From NCBI RefSeq assembly GCF_900091655.1, contig NZ_LT594621.1:3244532-3308531 (forward strand): DNA of 64,000 bases. Direction: 5' to 3'. Shown here piece after piece: positions 43,818 to 51,857 of the stretch. Every line of letters begins with the position of its first letter. The first letter of the stretch is position 1. Both the position numbers and the translations under genes were made by a program. Below the pieces are notes generated by a model, which did no database searches, had not been told where the DNA came from, and saw nothing but the letters and a program-made list of their open reading frames with translations. The stretch comes from Culturomica massiliensis. Its GTDB lineage: Bacteria; Bacteroidota; Bacteroidia; Bacteroidales; Marinifilaceae.

Positions 43818-44696
43818 TTAAGGCAAGATGTTTTTATTTGTCCTTTCGGCCAGGTTTCTCCCGGTTGAAATTACGGATGTAATTATATTTCTTGTTTCGA
43901 AATTTGTAGACGAAGCTTTCCATTCCTGTGCCGATTCGTTCAATACAATTTCGGACGAGCCTAAAACCGGAGTCTGCGGAGTTTGTGTCTCTTCATTTTG
44001 CAGCTCGTTTATATTGACGCTTGTCAGTAAGGAAGGCGATAAAGAGACGGGATTGACGGTTTCTTTTTGCTGATAAACGGAAGGGGATATTGGCCTGAGC
44101 CTGACCGGTAAGACAATTGTTTTTACCGGTAACGGAGCAGGGGTATGCCGGATAATCTCTGCCGGCTCTATTTTCACTGCGTTGCCGGCTATGGGAAGAA
44201 CGGTTTCCTGATCCGGCCGGGGATGAATCAGGAAACGTCCCATTGAAATCATAAGCATTACAATGGCTGCGGCAGCCGAGATGCGGATGATGAGTTTACC
44301 GTATGCCGGTTTATGGTAAAGGGCTTTCTTTTTCTCAAAGCGAATGTTTTTGTCCGGTTTTACTTTGAACTGGCGATAGGTATTTACCAGCTTTTGAAAA
44401 TTCTGATCGGATTTCCTTTTTCCCAGTTGTTGGTTTTCTTCCGGTGTCAGTACTGTTTCGGCTGTTGCAATTGCGTAGTAATCGGGACATTCCTGTATCT
44501 CGGTTTTTTTCAATACGTTTTTTTTCCGGTAAATCAGAACCGGGGCTTTCAGTTTTGCCTTGTCTGTGTCTTCCAGCAATGCACTCAAATCCGGATTGAG
44601 CAGCAGGAATGTTTTTAATTCTGCTGCTTTTGCTTCGGAGAGCGTACCGTCGAGGTATTCAATGAAATATATTTCGTAATTTTTGCGGGTAATCAT
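43818..44696 (-). CDS. Probable anti-sigma factor (single-pass membrane protein)
   Basis: 292 residues. A cytoplasmic N-terminal part (about 1-130) opens with NYEIYFIEYLDGTLSEAKAAEL, the pattern of anti-sigma zinc-finger-like N-termini in Bacteroidota, here without a HxxxCxxC motif. One transmembrane helix follows (about 133-152, LIIRISAAAAIVMLMISMG), and then a Pro/Thr/Val-rich, probably periplasmic tail with low complexity. It starts 4 nt after the ECF sigma gene ends, which is the standard arrangement of sigma and cognate anti-sigma. Name inferred from topology and position. Confidence 0.7.
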   Translation of the reverse strand: MITRKNYEIYFIEYLDGTLSEAKAAELKTFLLLNPDLSALLEDTDKAKLKAPVLIYRKKNVLKKTEIQECPDYYAIATAETVLTPEENQQLGKRKSDQNFQKLVNTYRQFKVKPDKNIRFEKKKALYHKPAYGKLIIRISAAAAIVMLMISMGRFLIHPRPDQETVLPIAGNAVKIEPAEIIRHTPAPLPVKTIVLPVRLRPISPSVYQQKETVNPVSLSPSLLTSVNINELQNEETQTPQTPVLGSSEIVLNESAQEWKASSTNFETRNIITSVISTGRNLAERTNKNILP

Positions 44697-44700
44697 GGTT

Positions 44701-45186
44701 TTATATCACTAAATCCGGGGTACGGATAAATTCTTTCATAAAATTGCGTGCTCTGAAAATGTATACTTTTACCTGACTTTCGGTCAAATTGGTAATTTCT
44801 GCTATTTCTTTGTAGGAATAATCTTCGTAGTCTCTCAGCAATACAACTGTTTTTTGGACCGGAGACAGGCGATCCAGGGCTTTTTCCAGTATCTGCTGTA
44901 AATCCGGTGTTTCTTCTTCATAAGTATATTGGCCGGTACAGATGTTTTCGATGTCCCCGTTCTTTTTTTCTTTTCGGAAAATATCGATCATTTTGCGATA
45001 GGATGTGGTAAACAGAAACGCTTTTGCTTTTTCGTACGTTATATCCCGGACATGTTCCCATAACGTCAGGTAGCTGTCCTGAACGATATCTTCGGCTAAT
45101 TCCTTGTTACGGCAGGCTTTAAAAATAAAGCGGTACACGTCGTCTGAGAAATTGTCTACACTATTGTTGTATTCTGTTCGTGTCAT
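44701..45186 (-). CDS. ECF-type RNA polymerase sigma factor
   Basis: 161 residues. Sigma-70 region 2 covers about 12-76 (DDVYRFIFKACRNKELAEDIVQDSYLTLWEHV and the FLFTTSYRKMIDIFRK helix that binds the -10 element). Region 4 covers about 103-155 (LDRLSPVQKTVVLLRDYEDYSYKEIAEITNLTESQVKVYIFRARN, HTH of the -35 recognition). No region 1 or 3, i.e. an ECF sigma. The anti-sigma gene follows immediately. A promoter of the form GTAAC-N17-CGTC lies just before its own start codon, indicating positive autoregulation, and the same promoter occurs before two nearby envelope genes. Confidence 0.93.
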   Translation of the reverse strand: MTRTEYNNSVDNFSDDVYRFIFKACRNKELAEDIVQDSYLTLWEHVRDITYEKAKAFLFTTSYRKMIDIFRKEKKNGDIENICTGQYTYEEETPDLQQILEKALDRLSPVQKTVVLLRDYEDYSYKEIAEITNLTESQVKVYIFRARNFMKEFIRTPDLVI

Positions 45187-45197
45187 CTCGTTAATGT

Positions 45198-45223
45198 GAC
45201 GAACGAAGATAACGAAAAGTTAC
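45198..45223 (-). promoter_or_regulatory. Predicted autoregulatory ECF promoter
   Basis: Minus strand GTAAC (45219-45223), 17 nt, CGTC (45198-45201). The CGTC end is only 11 nt from the start codon, so the 5' leader would be about 5 nt. The 10-nt stretch GTAACTTTTC is identical to that of the 48112-48137 promoter. Confidence 0.75.
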
Positions 45224-45231
45224 TTTTATTT

Positions 45232-45759
45232 TTAATTTGGTGTGGGATTGTCTTCCGGAAAGTAGATTGAATTAAAAAATATTTCCCGCTCCTTTTTTAA
45301 AATATCCAGGAGGCGTGTTTTTCCTCCTATTGTAATTTGATATACCATTTTATCCCTAAAAATAAAACGTTTGAAATATGTCATTTCATATTTATCTTTA
45401 ATTATTGAATATTCAATTTCCTTGATGAGCATATTTTCATAAGGGATGGTTTGTTCGTTTTTTAAGATGGCAGATTCCATGTCTACCGAACCGTTTCTCA
45501 GCTGTTCGTATAAGGCAACGGCATTGGTTTGGTTCATTTCAACGGGTTGGTTGGAGAAATCGGAGCAAACGACACCGAATACGCAGGCAAGGTCTTTCGT
45601 TTGATAGATATCGGACGGAATTCCTTTGGTCGTGTTCTTTATATGCTGGGCCTTGTTGGGAAAAAGAAACGAGATGTGTTGCTTGGTCTGGATACGTTGC
45701 CAGCCGTTATTTTGTGGCAATAGGGTTGCCAGAAGCAGCATTAATTTTATAATCAGCAT
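45232..45759 (-). CDS. Small secreted protein of unknown function
   Basis: 175 residues with a hydrophobic N-terminus (MLIIKLMLLLATLLPQ), so exported or membrane-anchored. The rest is a mixed alpha/beta domain (SFLFPNKA..., YFKRFIFRDKMVYQITIGG, ending REIFFNSIYFPED). This pattern of a strand-rich sensor-like domain ending in FFNSI-F resembles small periplasmic domains of Bacteroidota, but I cannot name the family. It lies upstream of the sigma gene on the same strand; the ECF promoter sits between them, so they are probably separate transcripts. Confidence 0.6.
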   Translation of the reverse strand: MLIIKLMLLLATLLPQNNGWQRIQTKQHISFLFPNKAQHIKNTTKGIPSDIYQTKDLACVFGVVCSDFSNQPVEMNQTNAVALYEQLRNGSVDMESAILKNEQTIPYENMLIKEIEYSIIKDKYEMTYFKRFIFRDKMVYQITIGGKTRLLDILKKEREIFFNSIYFPEDNPTPN

Positions 45760-45898
45760 AGCTTGGATACGAGTTTAAATGTTATTTTTGCGGCAAACTT
45801 ATGGAATAATCGTCTGGCATCAAAGTGAAGAGAGCCGGAAATAGTTGATTTTATGATGCTTTAACATTTTATTCCAGGATATAATTTAGGGTAATGAT

Positions 45899-46876
45899 AT
45901 GCAAATTGCAGGTAAAGAAATAGGTGACAGGCCTTTGATTCTGGCTCCGATGGAAGATATTACCAATCCTCCTTTCCGGAAGTTCTGTAAAAATTTCGGT
46001 GCAGATTGGCTGTATTCTGAATTCGTTTCTGCCGATGCTTTGGTGCGTTCTGTTCATAAGACGATAAAAAAGCTGACGATAGATGAAAGCGAACGTCCCG
46101 TGACGATTCAGATATATGGACGTTATGTCGATTCTATGGTGGAAGCGGCAAAGATTGTCGAGGAAGTACATCCCGATTTTATCGATCTGAATTTCGGTTG
46201 TCCGGTGAAACGGGTGGCCCAGAAGGGTGCCGGTGCCGGGTTATTGCGGGATATTCCGTTGATGATCGAAATGGCGGAAAAGATCGTAAAGGCTGTCCGG
46301 ATACCTGTGACAGCAAAAACCCGTTTGGGTTGGGACAGCGAACATATTATCATCGAAGATATTGCGGAACGATTGCAGGATGCCGGCATCCGGGCTTTAG
46401 CGATACACGGGCGTACACGGGCTCAGATGTATACGGGAGAAGCGAATTGGGAACCCATAGCGCGGGTTAAGAATAATCCCCGTATTCGGATACCGATTAT
46501 CGGTAACGGAGATATTACGACTCCCCAAAAGGCTGCAGAAGCATTTGATAAGTATGGTGTCGATGCTGTGATGATCGGACGGGCGACAATAGGCCGTCCT
46601 TGGATTTTCAAACAAATTCGTCATTATTTTGAAACCGGGGAAGTATTGCCCGACTTATCTGTGCAGGAACAGATCGCTATTATCAAGGAACAGATTTTAC
46701 TCGCTGTCGACTGGATAGATGAGATACGTGGAATTTTACATATGCGCCGGCATATGGCGGCTATGTTTAAGGGACTTTCTCATTTCCGGGACTTGCGGAT
46801 CGAAATGCTGAAAGCTGACTCTATAGAAGAATTATGGAGAATTTTCGATGAAATCGGAGAGAGATACGGTAGCTGA
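45899..46876 (+). CDS. dusB: tRNA-dihydrouridine synthase (DusB-like)
   Basis: 325 residues. Flavoenzyme that reduces specific uridines in tRNA D-loops. Family landmarks: LAPMEDITNPPFR (about 15-27), IQIYGRYVD (about 66-74), DLNFGCPVKRVAQKGAGAGLLR (about 93-114, containing the catalytic Cys), TAKTRLGW (about 138-145), HGRTRAQMYTGEANW (about 165-179) and GNGDI...DAVMIGRATIGRPWIF. A TATTTTTG element at 45783-45790 fits a -7 box. DusB is the closest subgroup by the GRTRxQxYxGxAxW motif, but I cannot exclude another Dus. The stop codon lies inside a terminator hairpin. Confidence 0.9.
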   Translation: MQIAGKEIGDRPLILAPMEDITNPPFRKFCKNFGADWLYSEFVSADALVRSVHKTIKKLTIDESERPVTIQIYGRYVDSMVEAAKIVEEVHPDFIDLNFGCPVKRVAQKGAGAGLLRDIPLMIEMAEKIVKAVRIPVTAKTRLGWDSEHIIIEDIAERLQDAGIRALAIHGRTRAQMYTGEANWEPIARVKNNPRIRIPIIGNGDITTPQKAAEAFDKYGVDAVMIGRATIGRPWIFKQIRHYFETGEVLPDLSVQEQIAIIKEQILLAVDWIDEIRGILHMRRHMAAMFKGLSHFRDLRIEMLKADSIEELWRIFDEIGERYGS

Positions 46877-46894
46877 TCTCTCTCCTCGGTTTTT
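46856..46894. terminator. Terminator overlapping the dusB stop codon
   Basis: 10-bp stem GGAGAGAGAT (46856-46865) / ATCTCTCTCC (46876-46885), then CTCGG and a T-run. The dusB stop codon and the end of the opposing gene are within a few bases. Confidence 0.75.
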
Positions 46895-48086
46895 ATTTCT
46901 CTTTGAACGTAATCAATTTTATCTCTTTCCAGGGAATATAGGTGGGTATTCCTGTGTCCGGGAAGACCAGCATACCGCTGTTTTCGTTGTTGACATCGGG
47001 AGAGTCGCCTAAACTTAAACTTCCTCCTTTGGTCAACGTGACGAATGAATATTTGTAATTTTTGGGCTCGATAGAGCTGACAAATTTGAATGGTATTTCA
47101 TAAATGATGTTGTCGTTGTTGCCGTCTAATATTTCGAAATTCATGGCTTCGTCCAAATCATAGGCCATATATCCGTTGTAGGTTTCACCTTTACGGGTTG
47201 TTACTTCTCCGTAAATCCGCTGGGGTTGCCCGAAGTCTTCGTAAGAAAGGATATTGATATCCTGAATATCCGTAGCTTCGAATATTTCGAAATTTTTCCA
47301 CGGAATTGTGACCCGTCCGATATTGGGCATATTTACAATAATGCCTCTGTTTGCGGTGTTTACATCGTTCGTACCCCACATATCGTATTCTTTTCCGTTT
47401 TTTAGAACGACTTTACAACCGTTACCGTTTTTGGTGATCTTTTGTATCACTTCGAACGGTAAGTTACGGTACCCGTTCTGCGATTGTCCGTCTAATGTCG
47501 CTTCTGCCGTTTTTTCATCCTTATCCCAGGTTATAAAGCCTTTATAAATGCCCTGGTCTGTTTTTATAATACCGCAGATGGGTTGATTTTTTTCGGGGGC
47601 AATACTGTCGTTGTCCGGAGAACAAAATTCAACTTTTGTGATTTTATCCCACCTGATTGTAGCATAGGTATTGTCCGGAGAGTATATTCCGATGGCTGTT
47701 CCGATGTCGTTATAGTTGCCCCGGTTCAATTGGATGGTGTTACCGTCTTTTATTTCCAGTTCGGCTTTTGAATTGGAAAGGGGCTGTATGGATTTTATAT
47801 TTCCGAACCGACATGAAAACAGATGTGTTGGCGGAATCGGAGAATCCTGGCCGTTATTGCGGAATATCAATCGTTCTTCCGATTTGAAGTAATGGGTATA
47901 AGGATTATTGGGTTTGTCGGCCCGGAACAGGTCGATCCAGTACATATTGCTTTTTCCCCATGTAATATATCCTGTATAGGTTAAATTATCAACCGTATAT
48001 ACATGTCCGTAAAGGCGGTAATTTTTACTCTGAGCCGCAGAAATGAACGGAAATACGAGAGCGAAGAAAATAATGATCTTTTTCAT
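46893..48086 (-). CDS. Secreted beta-repeat protein, predicted ECF-sigma target
   Basis: 397 residues with a signal peptide (MKKIIIFFALVFPFISAAQ). The mature protein is built of at least three similar units of ~110 residues, starting near residues 24, 165 and 290, each with a motif like YGxVxTxxxxTYxGYITW/GIIKTDQGIYKGFITW/YGEVTTRKGETYNGYMAY. Each unit ends with a strand like TIPWKNFEIFEA or YIPWKEIKLITF. I do not recognise the family; nothing suggests catalysis. A GTAAC-N17-CGTC promoter (48112-48137) lies 26-51 nt before the start, so it is probably part of the regulon of the ECF sigma factor 3 kb away. Confidence 0.68.
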   Translation of the reverse strand: MKKIIIFFALVFPFISAAQSKNYRLYGHVYTVDNLTYTGYITWGKSNMYWIDLFRADKPNNPYTHYFKSEERLIFRNNGQDSPIPPTHLFSCRFGNIKSIQPLSNSKAELEIKDGNTIQLNRGNYNDIGTAIGIYSPDNTYATIRWDKITKVEFCSPDNDSIAPEKNQPICGIIKTDQGIYKGFITWDKDEKTAEATLDGQSQNGYRNLPFEVIQKITKNGNGCKVVLKNGKEYDMWGTNDVNTANRGIIVNMPNIGRVTIPWKNFEIFEATDIQDINILSYEDFGQPQRIYGEVTTRKGETYNGYMAYDLDEAMNFEILDGNNDNIIYEIPFKFVSSIEPKNYKYSFVTLTKGGSLSLGDSPDVNNENSGMLVFPDTGIPTYIPWKEIKLITFKEK

Positions 48087-48111
48087 AAAATTTCAGGTTA
48101 TTTTCTCAAAT

Positions 48112-48137
48112 GACGAAGAGAATAAAGGAAAAGTTAC
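48112..48137 (-). promoter_or_regulatory. Predicted ECF sigma promoter of the beta-repeat gene
   Basis: Minus strand GTAAC (48133-48137), 17 nt, CGTC (48112-48115). Identical elements and spacing to those at 43784-43809 and 45198-45223. Predicted transcript start about 20 nt before the ATG. Confidence 0.75.
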
Positions 48138-48152
48138 AGGAGGTATGTAAAT

Positions 48153-48180
48153 ATTTTGCCGCACGGTTGTGCGGCAAAAT
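48153..48180 (-). terminator. Intrinsic terminator of the DUF4870 gene
   Basis: Perfect 12-bp GC-rich stem ATTTTGCCGCAC (48153-48164) / GTGCGGCAAAAT (48169-48180) with a GGTT loop. It lies 15 nt beyond the stop of the leftward DUF4870 gene, and the minus strand continues T-rich. Confidence 0.85.
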
Positions 48181-48194
48181 ACATTTATTGCATA

Positions 48195-48548
48195 TCAGTT
48201 AAAAAATCTGATGCTTAAGGGATATTGCCAGGTTGTGCCTTCGTTTGCTTTGATAGCACCGAGTATGATAAAAATAAGGCTACAGATTCCTATGGCAAAT
48301 AGTAAAGGAATTCCGATCAGAAGCAGAATAAGGATTCCCGCTCCGATGCAATATATCAGACTGGAAATAATCCAATTCATTACGACTTTCCCATTGGCAT
48401 CGATGTAAGCGGAAGTGTCTTTGCGCGTTAACCAGAGAACGAGAGGCAATATCCATCCCAAACCGGGAATAATTATACCGGCTAATTGAGACAAATGGAT
48501 AAACATGGCATATTGTCTCTCTTCGCTTGTAGGTGTGTTGATTTCCAT
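48195..48548 (-). CDS. DUF4870 membrane protein
   Basis: 117 residues, matching the DUF4870 family: the N-terminus ERQYAMFIHLSQLAGIIIPGLGWILPLVLWLTRKD is typical, followed by a short loop (SAYIDANGKVVMNW) and two more hydrophobic helices. Three transmembrane helices expected. The function is unknown. It lies 21 nt after gltX on the same strand and ends at a clear terminator, so it is probably the last gene of that transcript. Confidence 0.85.
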   Translation of the reverse strand: MEINTPTSEERQYAMFIHLSQLAGIIIPGLGWILPLVLWLTRKDTSAYIDANGKVVMNWIISSLIYCIGAGILILLLIGIPLLFAIGICSLIFIILGAIKANEGTTWQYPLSIRFFN

Positions 48549-48569
48549 AATTTGAATTATTTTTGATGA

Positions 48570-50090
48570 TTATAGGGTTTCCAAAGCTTTTTTCAATCGT
48601 CTTAAAGTCTCCTCTTTGCCGATAACTTCGATGATGTCGAACATATGGGGACCTTTGGCTGCACCTACGATTGCTACCCGGAACGGGTTCATTACTTTAC
48701 CGAATCCCAGTTCCCGGGAGGTAATCCATTCCGAAATGATTTTTTCCGTATTGGAGAAAGAATAATCGTCGATTTTTTCAAGAATGGCGTATAATTCCTG
48801 CATTAACGGAACCGATTCTTCTTTCCAGTATTTTTTGGCGTCTTTTTCATTGTAGCTCTCAGGGGCTTTGAAAAAAAACAAGCTGTCGTTGTATATGTCT
48901 GTAACGAAATTGGCCCGTTCTTTCATCAGTCCGCATATTCTTTCTATTTTGGGCTGTTCTGCCTGGATTCCGTGGTTTTGCAGGATTTCATTTAAAATTC
49001 CGGCTAACTCGGAATCGGATTTGGTGATCAGATATTTGTGATTGAACCATTTGGCTTTTTCCGGGTCAAAACGGGAACCGGCTTTGTGAACTCTTTCCAG
49101 AGAAAAAGCCTGACATAGTTCTTCCATAGAGAAAATTTCCTGATCGGTTCCGTCATTCCAGCCGAGAAGGGCCAACATGTTGATAAAAGCTTCGGGGAAA
49201 TAACCGTCTTCTTTGTAACCGTGCCATATCTCTCCGGTTTCCGGGTCTGTAAATTGCATCGGAAATACGGGGAAGCCCATTTTATTTCCGTCTCTTTTGC
49301 TTAGTTTTCCGTTTCCGACCGGTTTCAGAATCAGCGGTAAATGCGCAAATTCCGGCATGACGTTTTCCCAACCGAAACTACGGTATAAAAGTACATGCAA
49401 GGGAAGGGAAGGAAGCCATTCTTCACCCCGGATAACGTGGGTTATTTTCATTAAATAGTCGTCGACGACGTTTGCCAGATGATAAGTCGGCATTCCGTCC
49501 GATTTGAACAATACTTTGTCATCGAGTAGGGAGGTATTGAATTTTACTTCGCCCCGGATGATGTCTTTTAAATGCAATTCTTCATGATCCGGCATTTTGA
49601 ACCGGATAACATAAGGCATGCCGGATTCCAGTAATTTTTGAACTTCTCCGGTTTCCATGTTTAAAGAATTACGGAGATTTTTTCTGCTCTGGGCGTTGTA
49701 AATAAAGGTTTCTCCTTTTGTTTCGCAGGCTTTGCGGCAGGCTTCCAGTTCCTCCGGTGTGTCGAAAGAATAATAGGCATTTCCGGACTCGACTAACTGA
49801 AGTGCATACTGTTTGTAAAGTGCCTTTCTTTCACTTTGACGGTACGGACCGTATTCACCGCCTACACTGACCCCTTCGTCAATTTTGAGACCGCACCATT
49901 CCAACGATTTTATGATGTATTCTTCCGCACCCGGAACATAACGGGTTTGATCCGTATCTTCTATACGGAGCAAGAAATCTCCTCCGTTATGACGTGCAAA
50001 CAGATAGTTAAAAAGAGCTGTTCTGACTCCGCCTAGATGGAGAGCCCCGGTTGGGCTGGGGGCGAATCTGACTCTGACTTTTCTTTCCAT
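48570..50090 (-). CDS. gltX: Glutamyl-tRNA synthetase
   Basis: 506 residues, class I aminoacyl-tRNA synthetase. The HIGH-type signature is in FAPSPTGALHLGGVRTALFN (about 8-27), the DxTR loop in RIEDTDQTRYVPGAE, and the KMSKS-type motif is KLSKRDGNK (about 267-275). The C-terminal anticodon-binding domain is complete. Bacteroidota also commonly use a separate GlnRS; this enzyme does not show a feature that tells discriminating from non-discriminating forms. Starts at ATG 50090. It is followed by DUF4870. Confidence 0.96.
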   Translation of the reverse strand: MERKVRVRFAPSPTGALHLGGVRTALFNYLFARHNGGDFLLRIEDTDQTRYVPGAEEYIIKSLEWCGLKIDEGVSVGGEYGPYRQSERKALYKQYALQLVESGNAYYSFDTPEELEACRKACETKGETFIYNAQSRKNLRNSLNMETGEVQKLLESGMPYVIRFKMPDHEELHLKDIIRGEVKFNTSLLDDKVLFKSDGMPTYHLANVVDDYLMKITHVIRGEEWLPSLPLHVLLYRSFGWENVMPEFAHLPLILKPVGNGKLSKRDGNKMGFPVFPMQFTDPETGEIWHGYKEDGYFPEAFINMLALLGWNDGTDQEIFSMEELCQAFSLERVHKAGSRFDPEKAKWFNHKYLITKSDSELAGILNEILQNHGIQAEQPKIERICGLMKERANFVTDIYNDSLFFFKAPESYNEKDAKKYWKEESVPLMQELYAILEKIDDYSFSNTEKIISEWITSRELGFGKVMNPFRVAIVGAAKGPHMFDIIEVIGKEETLRRLKKALETL

Positions 50091-50117
50091 TATGATTTTG
50101 TGTTTGAATATAAGTTT

Positions 50118-50402
50118 TCAGATTTCCGGATTTTCGGGAATATCTTGTGTATTTGTTTTTTGATTTTTCAAAATGTTTTGGAACAGGTCTTTAGCGTATT
50201 CGATGGCTTTACGGATAGCTGTATCTTTGGATTGAATACCGCTGAGAATCGGTTCGGCGTGGTTAAATGGCTTGTCGGGATCGTCTGTCAGTAAATAGAC
50301 GGTATATTTCCCGTTTTTTCCGTTTTTGGTTTTACTGACCAGACCTATCCAAATGTCAACAGAATCTTTACCGAGATATATCGTTCGTTTTACTTTGTAC
50401 AT
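50118..50402 (-). CDS. Small hypothetical protein
   Basis: 94 residues, hydrophilic, no signal peptide or membrane segment. The N-terminal half is strand-rich (VKRTIYLGKDSVDIWIGLVSK, KYTVYLLTDD) and the C-terminal half helical and charged (KDTAIRKAIEYAKDLFQNILKN). No family recognised. It sits 27 nt before gltX and 12 nt after the 60-residue membrane protein, all leftward, so it is likely cotranscribed with them. Confidence 0.6.
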   Translation of the reverse strand: MYKVKRTIYLGKDSVDIWIGLVSKTKNGKNGKYTVYLLTDDPDKPFNHAEPILSGIQSKDTAIRKAIEYAKDLFQNILKNQKTNTQDIPENPEI

Positions 50403-50414
50403 CGTATCGAAAAT

Positions 50415-50597
50415 TTATTTGTCCTGACGCTTTCCGGTGTTTTTGAAATTCATAATCGTTACTGCTACAGCCAGACTTAACATAGCAAAGATATTGATGT
50501 ATACCGCAGTGCGGTCGGTTGTAGCCAGTAGCGTAAATGCACTGGAAATCATAATTAGGAAGGCGGCTAATATGATGAGTAAGCGTACTGTTTTCAT
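50415..50597 (-). CDS. Small membrane protein (two transmembrane helices)
   Basis: 60 residues. Two hydrophobic segments (VRLLIILAAFLIMISSAFTLL, about 4-24, and VYINIFAMLSLAVAVTIM, about 32-49) and a basic C-terminus (KNTGKRQDK). No family recognised. It lies in a leftward set between the acyltransferase and the 94-residue protein; codon usage looks like the neighbours, so I take it as real. Confidence 0.55.
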   Translation of the reverse strand: MKTVRLLIILAAFLIMISSAFTLLATTDRTAVYINIFAMLSLAVAVTIMNFKNTGKRQDK

Positions 50598-50660
50598 GAT
50601 TTTAAGTGTTTAAATGTGGCGAATGTGTTTGAAAATAATTTAAATTAACGCTCGTCGCCG

Positions 50661-51800
50661 TTATTCTCCGGTATTTTCCATGCAATTCCTGACCGGGGTG
50701 GCATATATTTCCAGAAAAATATTGTTGAGCAAAGAGCGGTTTCCTTCGATCCGATCGACTTTTTGAGTCATGATCCGGATGAAATTTTCTTTCTCTTTTT
50801 CGTTATAAAACCGGGTGTACTTATTTACCGAGTGAAGTAAATCGTAAGCGATGTAATTATTCGGCCACAGTTTGAAATTCTTATAGATTTTGGTATTTAT
50901 CAATTGGGCCAGTGCGTTTAAGCGTTCACCGTTTGAAGGAAGACCGGCTATTGTTTCCAGTTCTGTCGTGATCGGTTTGTCAATACCAAAATTGATTCTG
51001 CCTTTATAAACCCCGAGTCCTGTCTGCATACTGCGCATATCTTCTTCCGGTGTTTTAACGTACTCACTCACCGTTTTGGTATACAATTCGTTCGTTTTCA
51101 AGTCGTCGCAAGGTTCCCATTCGTATGAGATGGAAACCGGAACGATTCTCAATTCTTTGAAATTTTCTACAAAATCCTTCGGGCCGCTCATTTTAAACAT
51201 TTTCAGCAGGCTCGGCTGGGTTTTGTCGTCGCCGTTTTTGGTGCGTCCTTCCCGTTGGGCAATCCAGATGGAATTTTTCCCTTCCAGAATCGTACCCCGG
51301 ATATATTTGGAACGCAGGGCAGAGCTGACTATCATTTCTCTGACCGGAATATCTCTTTCGATGATAAAGCAGGAATTCAGCTTGACAAGGTCTGTAACCC
51401 ATTCATTTACCAATAGATTACTCCCGATGGCAGCTTGTGTGTATTTTAAGCCCTTATTCCGCAGAATCAGGTTTAAAATAGCTGAGTCGAGGATGATATC
51501 CCGGTGATTGGATATAAACAGGTAAGATGTATCGGGCTGGAGGTTTTCCAGCCCGGTAACTGTAACTCCGTCTGAAGTATTGTTAATAACGGCTTGAATA
51601 GCCGGTCCAAAAAATTTGCTTTGAAATTCTTCAGGAGTGTGTATACTCCGGAGAAATGCAATAATTGTTTCCGGCTTGATTTTTGTCAATCCACTGAATA
51701 CTGCCAGAAATTCTTCAGAATTACTTAATCGTTCAGTAGCAGCTGTAATCTCATTACCTGTATAAGGTCTGATTGTATCAAATTCCAAATCCGTTATCAT
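50661..51800 (-). CDS. Acyltransferase, glycerol-phosphate acyltransferase-like
   Basis: 379 residues. The PlsC-type core is recognisable by SNHRDIILDSA (about 97-107), where the catalytic His is followed by Asp after five residues rather than the usual four. Further motifs are FIIERDIPVREM, the EGKNSIWIAQREGRTKNGDD segment (about 171-190, the G-x-S/R-rich substrate site) and the downstream VPVSISYE. The family transfers acyl chains to a glycerophospholipid or related acceptor. The variant spacing appears in the Bacteroidota form I recall, but the true acceptor is uncertain. A TATCTTTG element at 51837-51844 (minus strand) may be a -7 box. Confidence 0.75.
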   Translation of the reverse strand: MITDLEFDTIRPYTGNEITAATERLSNSEEFLAVFSGLTKIKPETIIAFLRSIHTPEEFQSKFFGPAIQAVINNTSDGVTVTGLENLQPDTSYLFISNHRDIILDSAILNLILRNKGLKYTQAAIGSNLLVNEWVTDLVKLNSCFIIERDIPVREMIVSSALRSKYIRGTILEGKNSIWIAQREGRTKNGDDKTQPSLLKMFKMSGPKDFVENFKELRIVPVSISYEWEPCDDLKTNELYTKTVSEYVKTPEEDMRSMQTGLGVYKGRINFGIDKPITTELETIAGLPSNGERLNALAQLINTKIYKNFKLWPNNYIAYDLLHSVNKYTRFYNEKEKENFIRIMTQKVDRIEGNRSLLNNIFLEIYATPVRNCMENTGE

Positions 51801-51857
51801 ATTTTGTTATCTAAAAATGACAGCTTAATTTTGCTGCAAAGATAGAAAAATAATCCG

